A stretch of 64,000 nt of DNA from an uncultured Prevotellaceae bacterium (GTDB lineage Bacteria > Bacteroidota > Bacteroidia > Bacteroidales > Bacteroidaceae): the NCBI GenBank assembly GCA_900315095.1, contig OMXS01000015.1, positions 1-64,000 of the forward strand, read 5' to 3'. Of this stretch, positions 1 to 8,945 are shown piece after piece. The first letter of the stretch is position 1, and each line of letters opens with the position of its first letter. The notes under the pieces were generated by a model, which was given only the letters and a program-made list of their open reading frames with translations, was not told the DNA's origin and made no database searches. A program made the position numbers and the translations under genes.

Positions 1-269
1 TCTCCCTGCTTCCTTGTGTAGCTCTTTGCCGTTATTGTCAGCGGCGCCTTCTCTATGGTGAGCGTTCCGTTGATGTAAGTGTCGTTGTAGTTCTCTACGC
101 TTCCCTTGCTGATAACTATTGGGTACGTTCCCACGGGCGAAGCCGTTGTCGCCTCACATGTGATTGCCGGTGTACCGACAAGGTCAGCGCCTTCCGATGT
201 GAACCCGAATTCAGGCATGTCGTCACCGTACTTGATGGTGTAGCTGTTGGCCGTTATGGTGACGGGGAA
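1..269. repeat. Direct repeat, copy A (MBG module DNA)
   Basis: About 269 bp that recur at 883-1151 with an offset of 882 bp (294 codons, so in frame). The first 58 bases of the two copies are identical. It encodes a repeated MBG module of the surface protein and could let module number change by recombination. Confidence 0.8.
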
Positions 270-2609
270 ATAGATATTGAACGAAGCATCTTCTATCGTC
301 ACGCGCTCAGAATTACTTGTGACGAAACGGATGTTGCTTAACGTAGCCGTGCCGCCCGCACTGTTGTCAGATGCCGTCAGCGATAGGGTGAGCAGCGTGC
401 CGCTGGTGCCGCTGATAGGCGTCAGTGAAAACGATGCGGAGGCAATCCTATATACGTTATTGTCCTGCTTACCGATGGTCAGTTCCTGGTCGGGGTCGCT
501 GATGCGGTTGCTCAGCGAGCAGCCCGCCTTGTTGATGCTGATGCCCTCGGGCAGCGTCAGGTCCATCTGGAAGCTTACGAGATTGCTTTCCGTGTTTGTC
601 AGGCTGATGTCCACCGCCTTGGTTTCACCCGCTTGCATCGTGATATCCTCAGCACTGATGGTGTCGGCAGAAATGATGATGGGGCTAGCCTCAATAGTCA
701 GCGTACCGTTAACGTATGTAATTTCATAATTAGCGGCGGCGGCACCTGATGGGGTAATGGTATAGGTACCCGGTGCACTGCTGGATGTCGCATTGCATGA
801 GAATGTAGGCTGTGTAGTCAGCACACTGGTAGTCTCATTGTTCTTGAATCCTTCGTATTCGGCCTCAAATGCAGGGTTCTCCTCTCCCTGCTTCCTTGTG
901 TAGCTCTTTGCCGTTATTGTCAGCGGCGCCTTCTCTATGGTGAGTGTGCCATTCACGTAAGTGTCGTTATAGTTCTCCACACTTCCCTTGCTGATGACTA
1001 TCGGGTACGTGCCGACAGGGGATGACGATGTCGCCTCGCATGTTATCGTCGGTGTTCCCACGAGCGTTGCGCCTTCCGATGTATACCCGAACTCTGGGAT
1101 GTCGTCTCCGTATTTGATGGTGTAGCTGTTCGCCGTTATGGTGACTGGGTCAGCCGCTGTCACGGTCAGCTTTCCTTTGACGTACGATATGTCATAGTTC
1201 TGCGCCTCCGCCCCTGACACCGTGATGTCGTACTCACCGGGCTCGCTTGCCGGTGTCGCAGCACAACTGAAGGTCGGCTGTTTTGTCAGCACCGCCGCTG
1301 TCTCATTGTTCACGAAACCAGAGTACTCTGCCTCAAAAGTGGGCAAGGCATCACCATGGGTGATGGTGTAACTCTTGGCAGTGACAGTCAGCGGAGCTTT
1401 GTTCACGGTCAGCGTGTAACTCTTGCTGAAGGAGCTGTAATTGCTGTTACCTGCTTGTGTAGCGGTGATTGTAGCTGTACCGGCGTTTTTGATAGTCAGC
1501 GTATGGCCGCTCACGGTGGCGACGTTCGTATTGCTTGATGACCAGGTGATGGTCAGGCCAGCGTTGGTCGTCTCTGGTAGGGTGTAGGTGGTAGCCCCGT
1601 AGGTCTGCGTAGGGATCTGGGTCAGGTTGACAGTCTGATTGCCCATGATGGTTAGCGTGCCGTTGGCGTAGGTGATGCTGTAGTTGGCGGCAGCAGCGCC
1701 CGACGGGGTGATGGTGTAGGTACCCGGGGCACTGCTCGACGTGGCGCTGCATGTGAACGTGGGCTGCGTGGTCAGCACGCTGGCGGTTTCGTTGTTCTTG
1801 AAGCCGGAATAGGTCGCTTCGAAGGTCGGCAGGGCATTGCCCTGTGTGATGGTGTAACTCTTCGCCGTGATGGTCAGCGGAGCTTTGGTGACAGTGACTT
1901 TTCCCTCTTCGAATGTGGCAACGCCACTTTCAAAAATCTCATACTTGTTGTTGATATATAAGTTATAAGTACCCACAGGAGTGGTAGGCCCCAGATGAGT
2001 GTTGTTGCCGTTATAACAAATAATATTGGGGGCTTTTGCTATAGGCTCTAAAGAATAAACTGTATAAGTGTATGTCGGTTCGTAGCTACCGTATGTCATC
2101 GTCTTGTCATCCGCTCTCATATAGGCATTCTCATAGACACCTCCCTTAAAATAGGTGCTTGTGTAACCTTTATTGGCATAGCTACTTTCAGTGCCAGTAG
2201 GAACCACCAAAAGACAATTGTTTGATATTCCATTGAAAACACTAGATGCACTACCATCCAAAGCTGGAGGGGTACTGCCCTTGAATATCACAGCACTCAA
2301 AGATGAACAACCTCTAAAAGCGTTTTCCTGTAGAAATGTGACGCTGCTTGGGATATAAATTGATGTCACGGAACTGCCATTAAGACAATATGCTCCTATC
2401 CAGGTGACGGTGTAGGTCTTTTCTCCATAAGGAACAGTGCTGGGGATAACGAGAGTACCAGAATAAGAACCTGTTGTAAACCTGCAAGTGCCTTGTCCGT
2501 GGGTATCCAATTCGTCAAAGGTAAGTCCATCAACTGTAATTTTGGTTCCTCCGGCAAAAATCATTATAGGCACCAGTACCAATAATGTCAATAATAGTAT
2601 TTTTTTCAT
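1..2609 (-). CDS. Secreted modular surface protein, partial (LRR, MBG/Ig-like, cohesin-like modules)
   Basis: The minus strand is open from ATG at 2609 to the window edge (869 codons), so the C-terminus is missing. Residues 1-20 are a signal peptide (MKKILLLTLLVLV...). A short LRR_5-like stretch (TSIYIPSSVTFLQENAFRGC) lies near residues 75-115. Repeated MBG_2/Ig-like modules of about 80 residues follow, with the recurring pattern 'PLTITAKSYT...NYNDTYVNGTLTI'. A cohesin-like domain (about 640-780, 'VDISLTNTESNLVSFQMDL') is nearly the same as the N-terminal domain of the next two genes, and more MBG modules follow it. Such proteins are exported adhesin- or scaffold-like surface proteins; the ligand is unknown. 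The reading frame is certain, the function is inferred from modules. Confidence 0.85.
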   Translation of the reverse strand, partial: MKKILLLTLLVLVPIMIFAGGTKITVDGLTFDELDTHGQGTCRFTTGSYSGTLVIPSTVPYGEKTYTVTWIGAYCLNGSSVTSIYIPSSVTFLQENAFRGCSSLSAVIFKGSTPPALDGSASSVFNGISNNCLLVVPTGTESSYANKGYTSTYFKGGVYENAYMRADDKTMTYGSYEPTYTYTVYSLEPIAKAPNIICYNGNNTHLGPTTPVGTYNLYINNKYEIFESGVATFEEGKVTVTKAPLTITAKSYTITQGNALPTFEATYSGFKNNETASVLTTQPTFTCSATSSSAPGTYTITPSGAAAANYSITYANGTLTIMGNQTVNLTQIPTQTYGATTYTLPETTNAGLTITWSSSNTNVATVSGHTLTIKNAGTATITATQAGNSNYSSFSKSYTLTVNKAPLTVTAKSYTITHGDALPTFEAEYSGFVNNETAAVLTKQPTFSCAATPASEPGEYDITVSGAEAQNYDISYVKGKLTVTAADPVTITANSYTIKYGDDIPEFGYTSEGATLVGTPTITCEATSSSPVGTYPIVISKGSVENYNDTYVNGTLTIEKAPLTITAKSYTRKQGEENPAFEAEYEGFKNNETTSVLTTQPTFSCNATSSSAPGTYTITPSGAAAANYEITYVNGTLTIEASPIIISADTISAEDITMQAGETKAVDISLTNTESNLVSFQMDLTLPEGISINKAGCSLSNRISDPDQELTIGKQDNNVYRIASASFSLTPISGTSGTLLTLSLTASDNSAGGTATLSNIRFVTSNSERVTIEDASFNIYFPVTITANSYTIKYGDDMPEFGFTSEGADLVGTPAITCEATTASPVGTYPIVISKGSVENYNDTYINGTLTIEKAPLTITAKSYTRKQG
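883..1151. repeat. Direct repeat, copy B (MBG module DNA)
   Basis: Second copy of the repeat at 1-269, diverged mainly at third codon positions after its first 58 bases. A cohesin-like module lies between the two copies. Confidence 0.8.
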
Positions 2610-2738
2610 ATTGGTTTGTTATTTATTTGAATATTCAGATGGTTTAAAGATTAAGTATGCTCACAGCGTTATTTGTCCCATGCGTTGTTACGTTTGTCAG
2701 ACTAGTCGAAGCCGCTGTTATTGTCTTACGTGTTATCG

Positions 2739-2873
2739 TCATTGGACATTGTGTCGTCCAGGGATAGCTTTTTTTACCACGTTATAATAAATCCCGTCCA
2801 CTTCTGTGTCGTACGCCATCATGACCATCGGCATAAAAGCCATGAATAACAAGGTTAGTAATTTTTGTTTCAT
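2739..2873 (-). pseudogene. Remnant N-terminus of a BspA-like secreted protein
   Basis: A 44-codon minus-strand frame starts with a signal peptide (MKQKLLTLLFMAFMPMVMMA) followed by YDTEVDGIYYNVV, the usual N-terminal sequence of Bacteroidales BspA-like LRR proteins. It then stops at TGA. An A-rich run (seven A on the coding strand) just before the divergence is a plausible frameshift point. No LRR follows in any frame before the next gene. It may instead be a real short secreted peptide, but a decayed gene start is more likely. Confidence 0.45.
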
Positions 2874-2911
2874 AGTTATATGCTTTTTTGATGAATATTC
2901 AGCGTTATGGT

Positions 2912-2941
2912 GCCCCCGCCCTGCGGGAAGGCTACGGGGGC
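2912..2941. terminator. GC-rich hairpin downstream of the LRR gene pair
   Basis: GCCCCCG (2912-2918) pairs with CGGGGGC (2935-2941), placed 20 bases after the stop of the minus-strand gene 2961-5183. No T-run follows, so this is a weak terminator candidate. Confidence 0.35.
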
Positions 2942-2960
2942 GACCACGAAATAAAACATT

Positions 2961-5183
2961 CTATTTCACAATGAACTTTTTGCCATTCACTATATACACT
3001 CCCTTCTGAAGTGCAGAGGATTTAGAGACTTTTCTTCCGCCGAGGTCGTAGATGTTCTTGCTGCCCTTTTCAGAGGAGTCGGGAGTGAGGCTTCCAATTC
3101 CTGTAGCACTGCTCAGACTGATGTCGTCGAAGCGGTAGTCTGTGCCATCGGTGGTGATGAAATGGATGTTGCCGACGGTCACGTCGTCGGTGTTCACACC
3201 GTCGAGCTGGATGTTCAGCAGTTCGCCGTTGTTGCCCTTGAATGTGTTGTTGGCCACAGAAAGTGCCACCATGCGATAGTGGCCTTCGTCCACCTTATTA
3301 TATATAAGCTGGTGACCGTTCTTACGGGCGGTGTTGAGGCGGAGGCCCATCACGTCATCCTCACTATTGGTGTAGATATCAAACTGGAAGGCCGTGTAAT
3401 CACGTTGACTCTCCATCGAGACTGAGAGGCTGTGGTCGCCGTTCTCAGTAAGAGTCAGACGCTCGTCACCCAGGTCTTGGTGCGGTGCATTGTGAGGCTT
3501 GGCGAAGTTTACGTCGCCTACAATCTCGTTTATCAGCACCACGGCATCTGCCACGTTTACATCGTCGTCGCTGTTCAGGTCGGCTAGGAACTCTTCGAAT
3601 GTTTCGGCTGGTATACCCACCACGAAGCGGGCAATGTCCACTACATCCACCATGTCAATTTCGCCGTCCTGATTAACATCGCTATCGGGGAATTCCTTGA
3701 TTGCTTTAAATTCCTTCCAATAATTGGCTGTCAGATATGCTGCCTTGCTACCTTTAGGCACATACAGCGTGGCATTGGCGCGGTTGTTGAATGTGAATGT
3801 CGCGGAATTAATAGTCAGGGGACTTTCTATTCCTACTTTAATGCTCGTCATACCCGAGCATTCTTCGAACGCATAATCGCCTATGCTCGTCACGCTCGAA
3901 GGGATTGTCACACTCGTCAGGCCGGAGCAGCCACGGAACGCACCATTACCGATGCTCGTCAAGCCCTCGGGGATGATCAAGCTCGTCAGGCCGGAGCAGT
4001 TGTCGAACGCATTATTGCCGATGCTCGTAACGCTAGAGGGGATGGTTATGGAAGTAAGACTCCTGCAACTATCGAACGCATAGGGGCGGATGTCCGTCAC
4101 ACTTTCAGGGATAGCATATGTAGATTGAGTCTTTCCGGCAGGGTAGCAAAGGATAGTAGTCTTGTTTTTGTTAAATAGCACCCCGTCTTCAGAGACATAA
4201 TAACTATTGCCGTTTTCAACAGTAATGGAGGTCAGACTTAAGCAATGACTAAAAACAGCGTTACCAATGGAAGTCACAGAATTGGGAATCGTCACGGAGG
4301 TCAGTTTGGAGCACAAATAAAACGCACTTAGTCCGATACTTTTCACACTATTGGGGATAGTCACGGAGGTCAGTTTGCTACATTGAAAAAAAGCCCATTT
4401 ACCAATGCTGGTAACACTCTCTGGGATGTTTATGGAAGTCAGACCCGAGCACTCTCTCAACGCACTTTCCCCGATGCTCGTCACGCCCTCGGGGATGGTC
4501 ACGCTCGTCAGTCCGGTGCAACCTTTGAACGCCTCATTTCCGATGCTCGTCAACCCCGTGAAATATTGTAGCTCGTCGAACGACGTGATAGTGGTATTTC
4601 CCTTAAACACCGTACCCAAGTCGGTCACGGCTGCCGCCTCATCCTCGCTCAGTTCGCCGTCGCCGTCAGTGTCCCAGTTCTGTACGCAGAGGGCCTTCAC
4701 GTTGGCATCGGCGAAAGAGATGGCCATATTGATATTGAACGAAGCATCGCTCATCGTCACACGCTCAGAATTGCTTGTGACGAAACGGATGTTGCTTAAC
4801 GTAGCCGTGCCGCCCGCACTATTGCCAGATGCCGTCAGCGAGAGGGTGAGCAGCGTGCCGCTGGTGCCGCTGATAGGCGTCAGAGCATACGAGGTGGAGG
4901 TCAGGCGATAGACGTTGTCTCCCTGCTTGCCGATGGTCAGCGTCTGGTCGGGGTCGCTGAAGCGGCTGCTCAGCGAGCATCCCGACTTGTTGATGCTGAT
5001 GCCATCGGGCAGCGTCAGGTCCATCTGGAAGCCTACGAGATTGGTTTCCGTGTTTGTCAGGCTGATGTCCACCGTCTTGGTTCCACCTGCTTGCAGTGTG
5101 ATATTCTCTGCACTGATATTATCGGCCCAGGCTCCAGCTAATGCTAACCATGCCATGCAGGCAATCGCTATTATCTTTTTCAT
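2961..5183 (-). CDS. BspA-like LRR_5 surface protein with cohesin-like and dockerin-like modules
   Basis: 740 residues. The order is: signal peptide (1-20), cohesin-like domain (about 21-155), an EF-hand-like segment 'NWDTDGDGELSEDEAAAV', then about ten LRR_5 repeats of the form 'LTSVTIPxSVTSIGxxAF' (about 215-460). A dockerin-like duplicated calcium-binding unit follows ('DVNQDGEIDMVDVVDIARF' and 'DLNSDDDVNVADAVVLIN', about 498-558). Next are a second cohesin-like beta domain and a C-terminal tail 'GVYIVNGKKFIVK' typical of type IX secretion cargo. The protein is probably cell-surface anchored and used in adhesion. It lies 34 bases after gene 5218-7521, probably in one operon, and is a clear paralogue of it. 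Confidence 0.88.
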   Translation of the reverse strand: MKKIIAIACMAWLALAGAWADNISAENITLQAGGTKTVDISLTNTETNLVGFQMDLTLPDGISINKSGCSLSSRFSDPDQTLTIGKQGDNVYRLTSTSYALTPISGTSGTLLTLSLTASGNSAGGTATLSNIRFVTSNSERVTMSDASFNINMAISFADANVKALCVQNWDTDGDGELSEDEAAAVTDLGTVFKGNTTITSFDELQYFTGLTSIGNEAFKGCTGLTSVTIPEGVTSIGESALRECSGLTSINIPESVTSIGKWAFFQCSKLTSVTIPNSVKSIGLSAFYLCSKLTSVTIPNSVTSIGNAVFSHCLSLTSITVENGNSYYVSEDGVLFNKNKTTILCYPAGKTQSTYAIPESVTDIRPYAFDSCRSLTSITIPSSVTSIGNNAFDNCSGLTSLIIPEGLTSIGNGAFRGCSGLTSVTIPSSVTSIGDYAFEECSGMTSIKVGIESPLTINSATFTFNNRANATLYVPKGSKAAYLTANYWKEFKAIKEFPDSDVNQDGEIDMVDVVDIARFVVGIPAETFEEFLADLNSDDDVNVADAVVLINEIVGDVNFAKPHNAPHQDLGDERLTLTENGDHSLSVSMESQRDYTAFQFDIYTNSEDDVMGLRLNTARKNGHQLIYNKVDEGHYRMVALSVANNTFKGNNGELLNIQLDGVNTDDVTVGNIHFITTDGTDYRFDDISLSSATGIGSLTPDSSEKGSKNIYDLGGRKVSKSSALQKGVYIVNGKKFIVK

Positions 5184-5217
5184 GCCTGTTTCTGTTTCGT
5201 TGTTTCCCCGTTGTTCC

Positions 5218-7521
5218 TTATTTCACAACGATTTTTTTGCCATTCACGATATACACACCCTTCTGAAGTGCAGAGGATTCAGAGACTTTTCTTCCGCTGA
5301 GGTCGTAGATGTTCGTGTTGCCCTTTTCAGAGGAGTCGGGAGTGAGGCTTTCAATTCCTGTCACACTGCTCAGACTGATGTCGTCGAAGCGGTGGTCTGT
5401 GCCGTCGGTGGTGATGAAATGGATGTTGCTTACGGTCACGTCGCCTGTGTTGAAGCTGTCGAGCTGGATGTTCATCAGTTCGCCATTGGTGCCGTTGAAG
5501 GCGTTGTTGGCCTCAGAAAGTGCCACCACGCGGTAGTGGCCCTCGTCCACCTTATTATATATAAGCTGGTGACCGTTCTTACGGGCGGTGTTGAGGCGGA
5601 GGCCCATCACGTTGTCATCGCTATTGGTGTAGATATCAAACTGGAAGGCCGTGTAGTCACGCTGACTCTCCATCGAGACAGACAGGCTGTGGCCGTCGTT
5701 CTCGGTCAGAGTCAGACGCTCGTCACCCAGGTCTTGGCGCGGTGCGCCGTGAGGCTTGGCGAAGTTTACGTCGCCAGCAATCTCGTTCACTAATACCACG
5801 GCATCCGCCACGTTTACATCGTCGTCGTTGTTCAGGTCGGCTAGGAACTCTTCGAACGTTTCGGCAGGCGTGCCAACCACGAAGCGGGCAATTTCCACCA
5901 CATCTACCACGTCAATTTCTCCATCCTGATTCACGTCGGCATCAGGGAACTCCTTGATTGCTTTGAAGGAATCCTGCCAATAAGTGGCAGCGCTGTAGGC
6001 CGCCATGCATCCGTGAGGAACGTACAACGTGGCTTTTTTGAGGCGCGGCCAGGTATTGTAATAAATAGCAGGAGGCGTTTCGCTTTTTTCCTTCACAGAG
6101 GTCAAGCGGACGCAACCTTTGAACGCATTTTCACCGATGCTCGTCACGCTTGAGGAAATGTTTACGCTCGTGAGACTGGTGCAGCTTTCGAACGCCTGAC
6201 TTCCGATGCTCGTCACGCCCTCAGGGATGGTGATGCTCGTCAGGCCGGTGCAGCCATAGAACGCAGAATTGCCGATGCTCGTCACGCTCGATGGTATGAC
6301 AGTGTTTTTGCATCCCAAAAACAACTTATTTGATGTCGTTTCAATGATGGCATTGCAACCGTTTCTGGAATCATATACCTCATTGTCTTCATCAATCGTT
6401 ATGCTCGTCAGGCCGGTGCAGCCTTCGAACGCATAACTGCCGATGCTCGTCACGCTTGAGGAAATGTTTACGCTCGTCAGGCCGGAGCAATTACTGAACG
6501 CACTTTTGTCGATGCTCGTCACGCCCTCAGGGATGGTGATGCTCGTCAGACAGGGGCAGAAAAAGAACGCCCTTTCTCCGATGCTCGTCAAGCTCGAAGG
6601 GAGGGTGACGCTCGTCAGGCTCATCGGCATGTCTGGGGACATGTAGCCTGCAAACGCTTCACGGCCGATGCTCGTCACGCCCTCAGGGATGGTGATGCTC
6701 GTCAGGCCGGTGCAGATCCTGAACGCCCCACGGCCGATGCTCGTCACGCCCTCGGGTATTGTCACACTCGCCAGACTAGAACAGAGGTTGAACGCATAAT
6801 CGCCGATGCTTGTCACTCCCTCGGGTATTGTCACACTCGTTAGGCTGGAGCAACTTGAGAACGCAGAGTTGCCAATGCTCGTCAGTCCGGTGAAGTATTG
6901 CAGTTCGTCGAATGATGTGATGGTACTATTCTCCTTAAACACCGTCCCCAAGTCGGTAACGGCAGCAGCCTCTGCCTCACTAAGTTCCCCGTTGCCACTG
7001 GTGTCCCAGTTAGCAACGCATAGAGCCTTCACATTGTCGTCAACAAAAGTGATGGAAGGTGAGCTTTCGATAACAAATGATGCATCATTCATAGTCACAC
7101 GCCCTGATGTGCTGGTAGCAAAGCGGATGTCGCTCAGGGTGGCGATACCACCATCGCTGTTGGTCGATGCCGTCAGCGAGAGGGTGAGCAGCGTGCCGCT
7201 GGTGCCGCTGATGGGTGTCAGCGCAAGCGAGGTAGAGGTCAGGCGATAGACGTTGTCTCCCTGCTTGCCTATCGTCAGCGTCTGGTCAGGGTCGCTGAAG
7301 CGGCTGCTCAGTGAGCATCCCGCCTTGTTGATACTGATGCCATCGGGCAGCGTCAGGTCCATCTGGAAGCCCACAAGGTTGGTTTCCGTGTTTGTCAGAC
7401 TGATATTTACAGTCTTTGTCTCTCCAGGATACAGAGTGATTCCTTCAACGCTGATGTTACTGGCAATTATTCCTGCCATATTCAGCCATGCCATACAGGC
7501 TAATAGTAAAATTTTTTTCAT
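5218..7521 (-). CDS. BspA-like LRR_5 surface protein with cohesin-like and dockerin-like modules (paralogue)
   Basis: 767 residues, same architecture as gene 2961-5183: signal peptide (MKKILLLACMAWLNMAG), cohesin-like domain, EF-hand-like 'NWDTSGNGELSEAEAAAV', and a longer LRR_5 array (about 225-480). The array is broken by an island containing 'NEVYDSRNGCNAIIETTSNKL'; the kinase at 8942-11329 carries a very similar island. A dockerin-like pair, second cohesin-like domain and the tail 'GVYIVNGKKIVVK' follow. It is the promoter-proximal gene of the pair, with a predicted promoter at 7827-7857 and a leader of about 300 nt. Role in adhesion or surface assembly is inferred from the family. Confidence 0.88.
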   Translation of the reverse strand: MKKILLLACMAWLNMAGIIASNISVEGITLYPGETKTVNISLTNTETNLVGFQMDLTLPDGISINKAGCSLSSRFSDPDQTLTIGKQGDNVYRLTSTSLALTPISGTSGTLLTLSLTASTNSDGGIATLSDIRFATSTSGRVTMNDASFVIESSPSITFVDDNVKALCVANWDTSGNGELSEAEAAAVTDLGTVFKENSTITSFDELQYFTGLTSIGNSAFSSCSSLTSVTIPEGVTSIGDYAFNLCSSLASVTIPEGVTSIGRGAFRICTGLTSITIPEGVTSIGREAFAGYMSPDMPMSLTSVTLPSSLTSIGERAFFFCPCLTSITIPEGVTSIDKSAFSNCSGLTSVNISSSVTSIGSYAFEGCTGLTSITIDEDNEVYDSRNGCNAIIETTSNKLFLGCKNTVIPSSVTSIGNSAFYGCTGLTSITIPEGVTSIGSQAFESCTSLTSVNISSSVTSIGENAFKGCVRLTSVKEKSETPPAIYYNTWPRLKKATLYVPHGCMAAYSAATYWQDSFKAIKEFPDADVNQDGEIDVVDVVEIARFVVGTPAETFEEFLADLNNDDDVNVADAVVLVNEIAGDVNFAKPHGAPRQDLGDERLTLTENDGHSLSVSMESQRDYTAFQFDIYTNSDDNVMGLRLNTARKNGHQLIYNKVDEGHYRVVALSEANNAFNGTNGELMNIQLDSFNTGDVTVSNIHFITTDGTDHRFDDISLSSVTGIESLTPDSSEKGNTNIYDLSGRKVSESSALQKGVYIVNGKKIVVK

Positions 7522-7822
7522 AAGAAGAAAGATTTTTAGTTTTATGAGTTTTTAAGATTTTAGTAGTTTATACACGCGGAGTGTGAGCCTTCTTCGTTCT
7601 TCGTCAGAAGGCTCTGCAATACCCGTAACAAAAAGAATGAAACCAGCTCACACCCATAGACTGCTCGTGAAACATCCCGCTTGAAAACGGGGAACTTCGC
7701 GATATGCTAATGGGAGAAGCAGCCTTCAGCCTTTCACCTTGTTACTTTGAATTTGCAGATTCTCTGACGGTGAAGCTCAATAGCTCTTCTCAATGTCTGT
7801 CGTCGGACATTATCCGAAGACA
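7522..7822 (-). promoter_or_regulatory. Long structured 5' leader of the LRR gene pair
   Basis: About 300 nt lie between the predicted start of transcription (about 7822, minus strand) and ATG at 7521. The leader holds a 9-bp hairpin (GAGCCTTCT 7585-7593 with AGAAGGCTC 7606-7614) inside a wider inverted repeat (GTGTGAGC 7581-7588, GCTCACAC 7644-7651). No convincing coding frame is present. A regulatory leader is likely; no known riboswitch class was recognised. Confidence 0.45.
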
Positions 7823-7826
7823 GGGA

Positions 7827-7857
7827 CAAAGATAATGATTATTGAGTGGAAAACAAA
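7827..7857 (-). promoter_or_regulatory. Bacteroidetes-type promoter
   Basis: On the minus strand, -33 TTTG (7857-7854) and -7 TATCTTTG (7834-7827) are separated by 19 bases, matching the Bacteroidetes consensus. It should drive 5218-7521 and 2961-5183. Confidence 0.65.
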
Positions 7858-8050
7858 ATAAAAAGACAGTTTTTTTTCATTATGATTCCCAAGAGGCCGC
7901 CAATCTTACGAAAAAGAAAGGTGATGAATATCAAAGACCGCTTTTGTGAGCTGGATATTATCCAATGCAAAAGTAATGATATTCCTTTGATTTATGAACG
8001 CGCAACCTTGTCCTTTTTTGTCCATTTTAACACAGTCCCCACCCTTAGCC

Positions 8051-8107
8051 CAATTGCTTTCCCCTTCGGCCAGCGACCGTTGGTTCCCCTTCAGGGGCGG
8101 GGAGTTG
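8051..8107. repeat. 57-bp intergenic repeat, copy 1
   Basis: Begins CAATTGCTTTCCCCTTCGG and ends GGGGCGGGGAGTTG. A second 57-bp copy lies at 8156-8212. The two differ at only a few positions. The stretch 7858-8270 otherwise shows no gene. Confidence 0.75.
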
Positions 8108-8155
8108 AGCGTCCGTCTCTAATCCCTAAACCCTAAACCCGCTCAACACCCACCT

Positions 8156-8212
8156 CAATTGCTTTTCCCTTCGGCCAGCGACCGTTGGCTCCCATACAGG
8201 GGCGGGGAGTTG
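8156..8212. repeat. 57-bp intergenic repeat, copy 2
   Basis: Same orientation as copy 1, 105 bp further on; ends just before the promoter region of gene 8343-8945. Confidence 0.75.
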
Positions 8213-8272
8213 TTAGCAATGGGGTATAATTGTATATAATTACTTCTTTCAAACGACTTCTTTAATCTGTTT

Positions 8273-8303
8273 TTTGTATATTCTATATTTTTTATTATTT
8301 TTG
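8273..8303 (+). promoter_or_regulatory. Bacteroidetes-type promoter
   Basis: -33 TTTG (8273-8276) and -7 TATTTTTG (8296-8303) with a 19-base spacer, 40 bases before ATG 8343. It should drive the regulator/kinase pair. Confidence 0.65.
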
Positions 8304-8342
8304 CATGGCAATTAGCAGTGACAATAAGATTACACGCGACAC

Positions 8343-8945
8343 ATGGTGAAGAAAGAAACATCAAATATTTATCCCAACGCTCCGCAATGGCATGAGTCGT
8401 TGTGCTCGGCTGTGGAAAAGTCTATACATCGTAAAATGGTGGAACAAGCGGATTTTGAATTTCTGTCAAATGCGGTGTTCTCACGCACTCACGAACTGAT
8501 AAGTGCCACGACATTCAAGCGCTTTTGGGGCAAGATACAGGCGGATTACGCTCCCAGTGCCCGTACGGTAAATGCCTTGGCGCAGTTCTTGGGATATCCT
8601 GATTTCGACAGTTTCTGTCAGAATCAGAACGATGACACTCCTCCCAGCAATCCTGTCCTTGGCGAGCATATCGACGTGGACAAGGACATCGACGTGGATG
8701 ATGAGATAACACTATATTGGGCTCCCGACAGGGTTTGCCATATCCGCTATACTGGCAACTGCGAGTTTGTGGTGACGAAATCGGAGAAGACACGCCTGCA
8801 GCCTGGTGACACCTTCAGTTGCAATGTGTTCATCAATGGTGAACAACTTTACCTGAAGGACCTGGTTCAGGATGGTCGCCCGCCAGTAAATTATATATGT
8901 GGGATGAAGGGAGGGATACGCTACGAATTGCAAAAGCACTCATGA
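8343..8945 (+). CDS. Putative regulator coupled to the Ser/Thr kinase
   Basis: 200 residues, no signal peptide or membrane segment. The N-terminal part contains 'LSNAVFSRTHELISATTFKRFWGKI' (split: SRTHELIS, TTFKRFWG), a motif that recurs in Bacteroidales cytoplasmic proteins and looks helical. It is followed by 'SARTVNALAQFLGYPDFDSF', which resembles an XRE-like DNA-binding bundle. The C-terminal half is beta-rich and unrecognised. Its stop overlaps the start of the kinase gene (ATGA), so the two are translationally coupled and probably work together. DNA binding is an inference. Confidence 0.7.
   Translation: MVKKETSNIYPNAPQWHESLCSAVEKSIHRKMVEQADFEFLSNAVFSRTHELISATTFKRFWGKIQADYAPSARTVNALAQFLGYPDFDSFCQNQNDDTPPSNPVLGEHIDVDKDIDVDDEITLYWAPDRVCHIRYTGNCEFVVTKSEKTRLQPGDTFSCNVFINGEQLYLKDLVQDGRPPVNYICGMKGGIRYELQKHS

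Noticed and set aside
277..729. 150-codon plus-strand frame, and its look-alikes at 4405-4911, 4915-5793 and 6806-7249
   Set aside because: Antisense shadows of the repeated cohesin-like and LRR modules; the similarity between them only reflects the paralogous sense genes.
1447..1752. 101-codon minus-strand frame
   Set aside because: Out-of-frame shadow within the partial surface protein gene 1-2609.
7846..8136. 96-codon plus-strand frame
   Set aside because: Runs over the promoter region of the LRR genes and into the 57-bp repeat; composition is not protein-like.
8155..8364. 69-codon minus-strand frame
   Set aside because: Covers the promoter of the regulator/kinase operon and the second 57-bp repeat.
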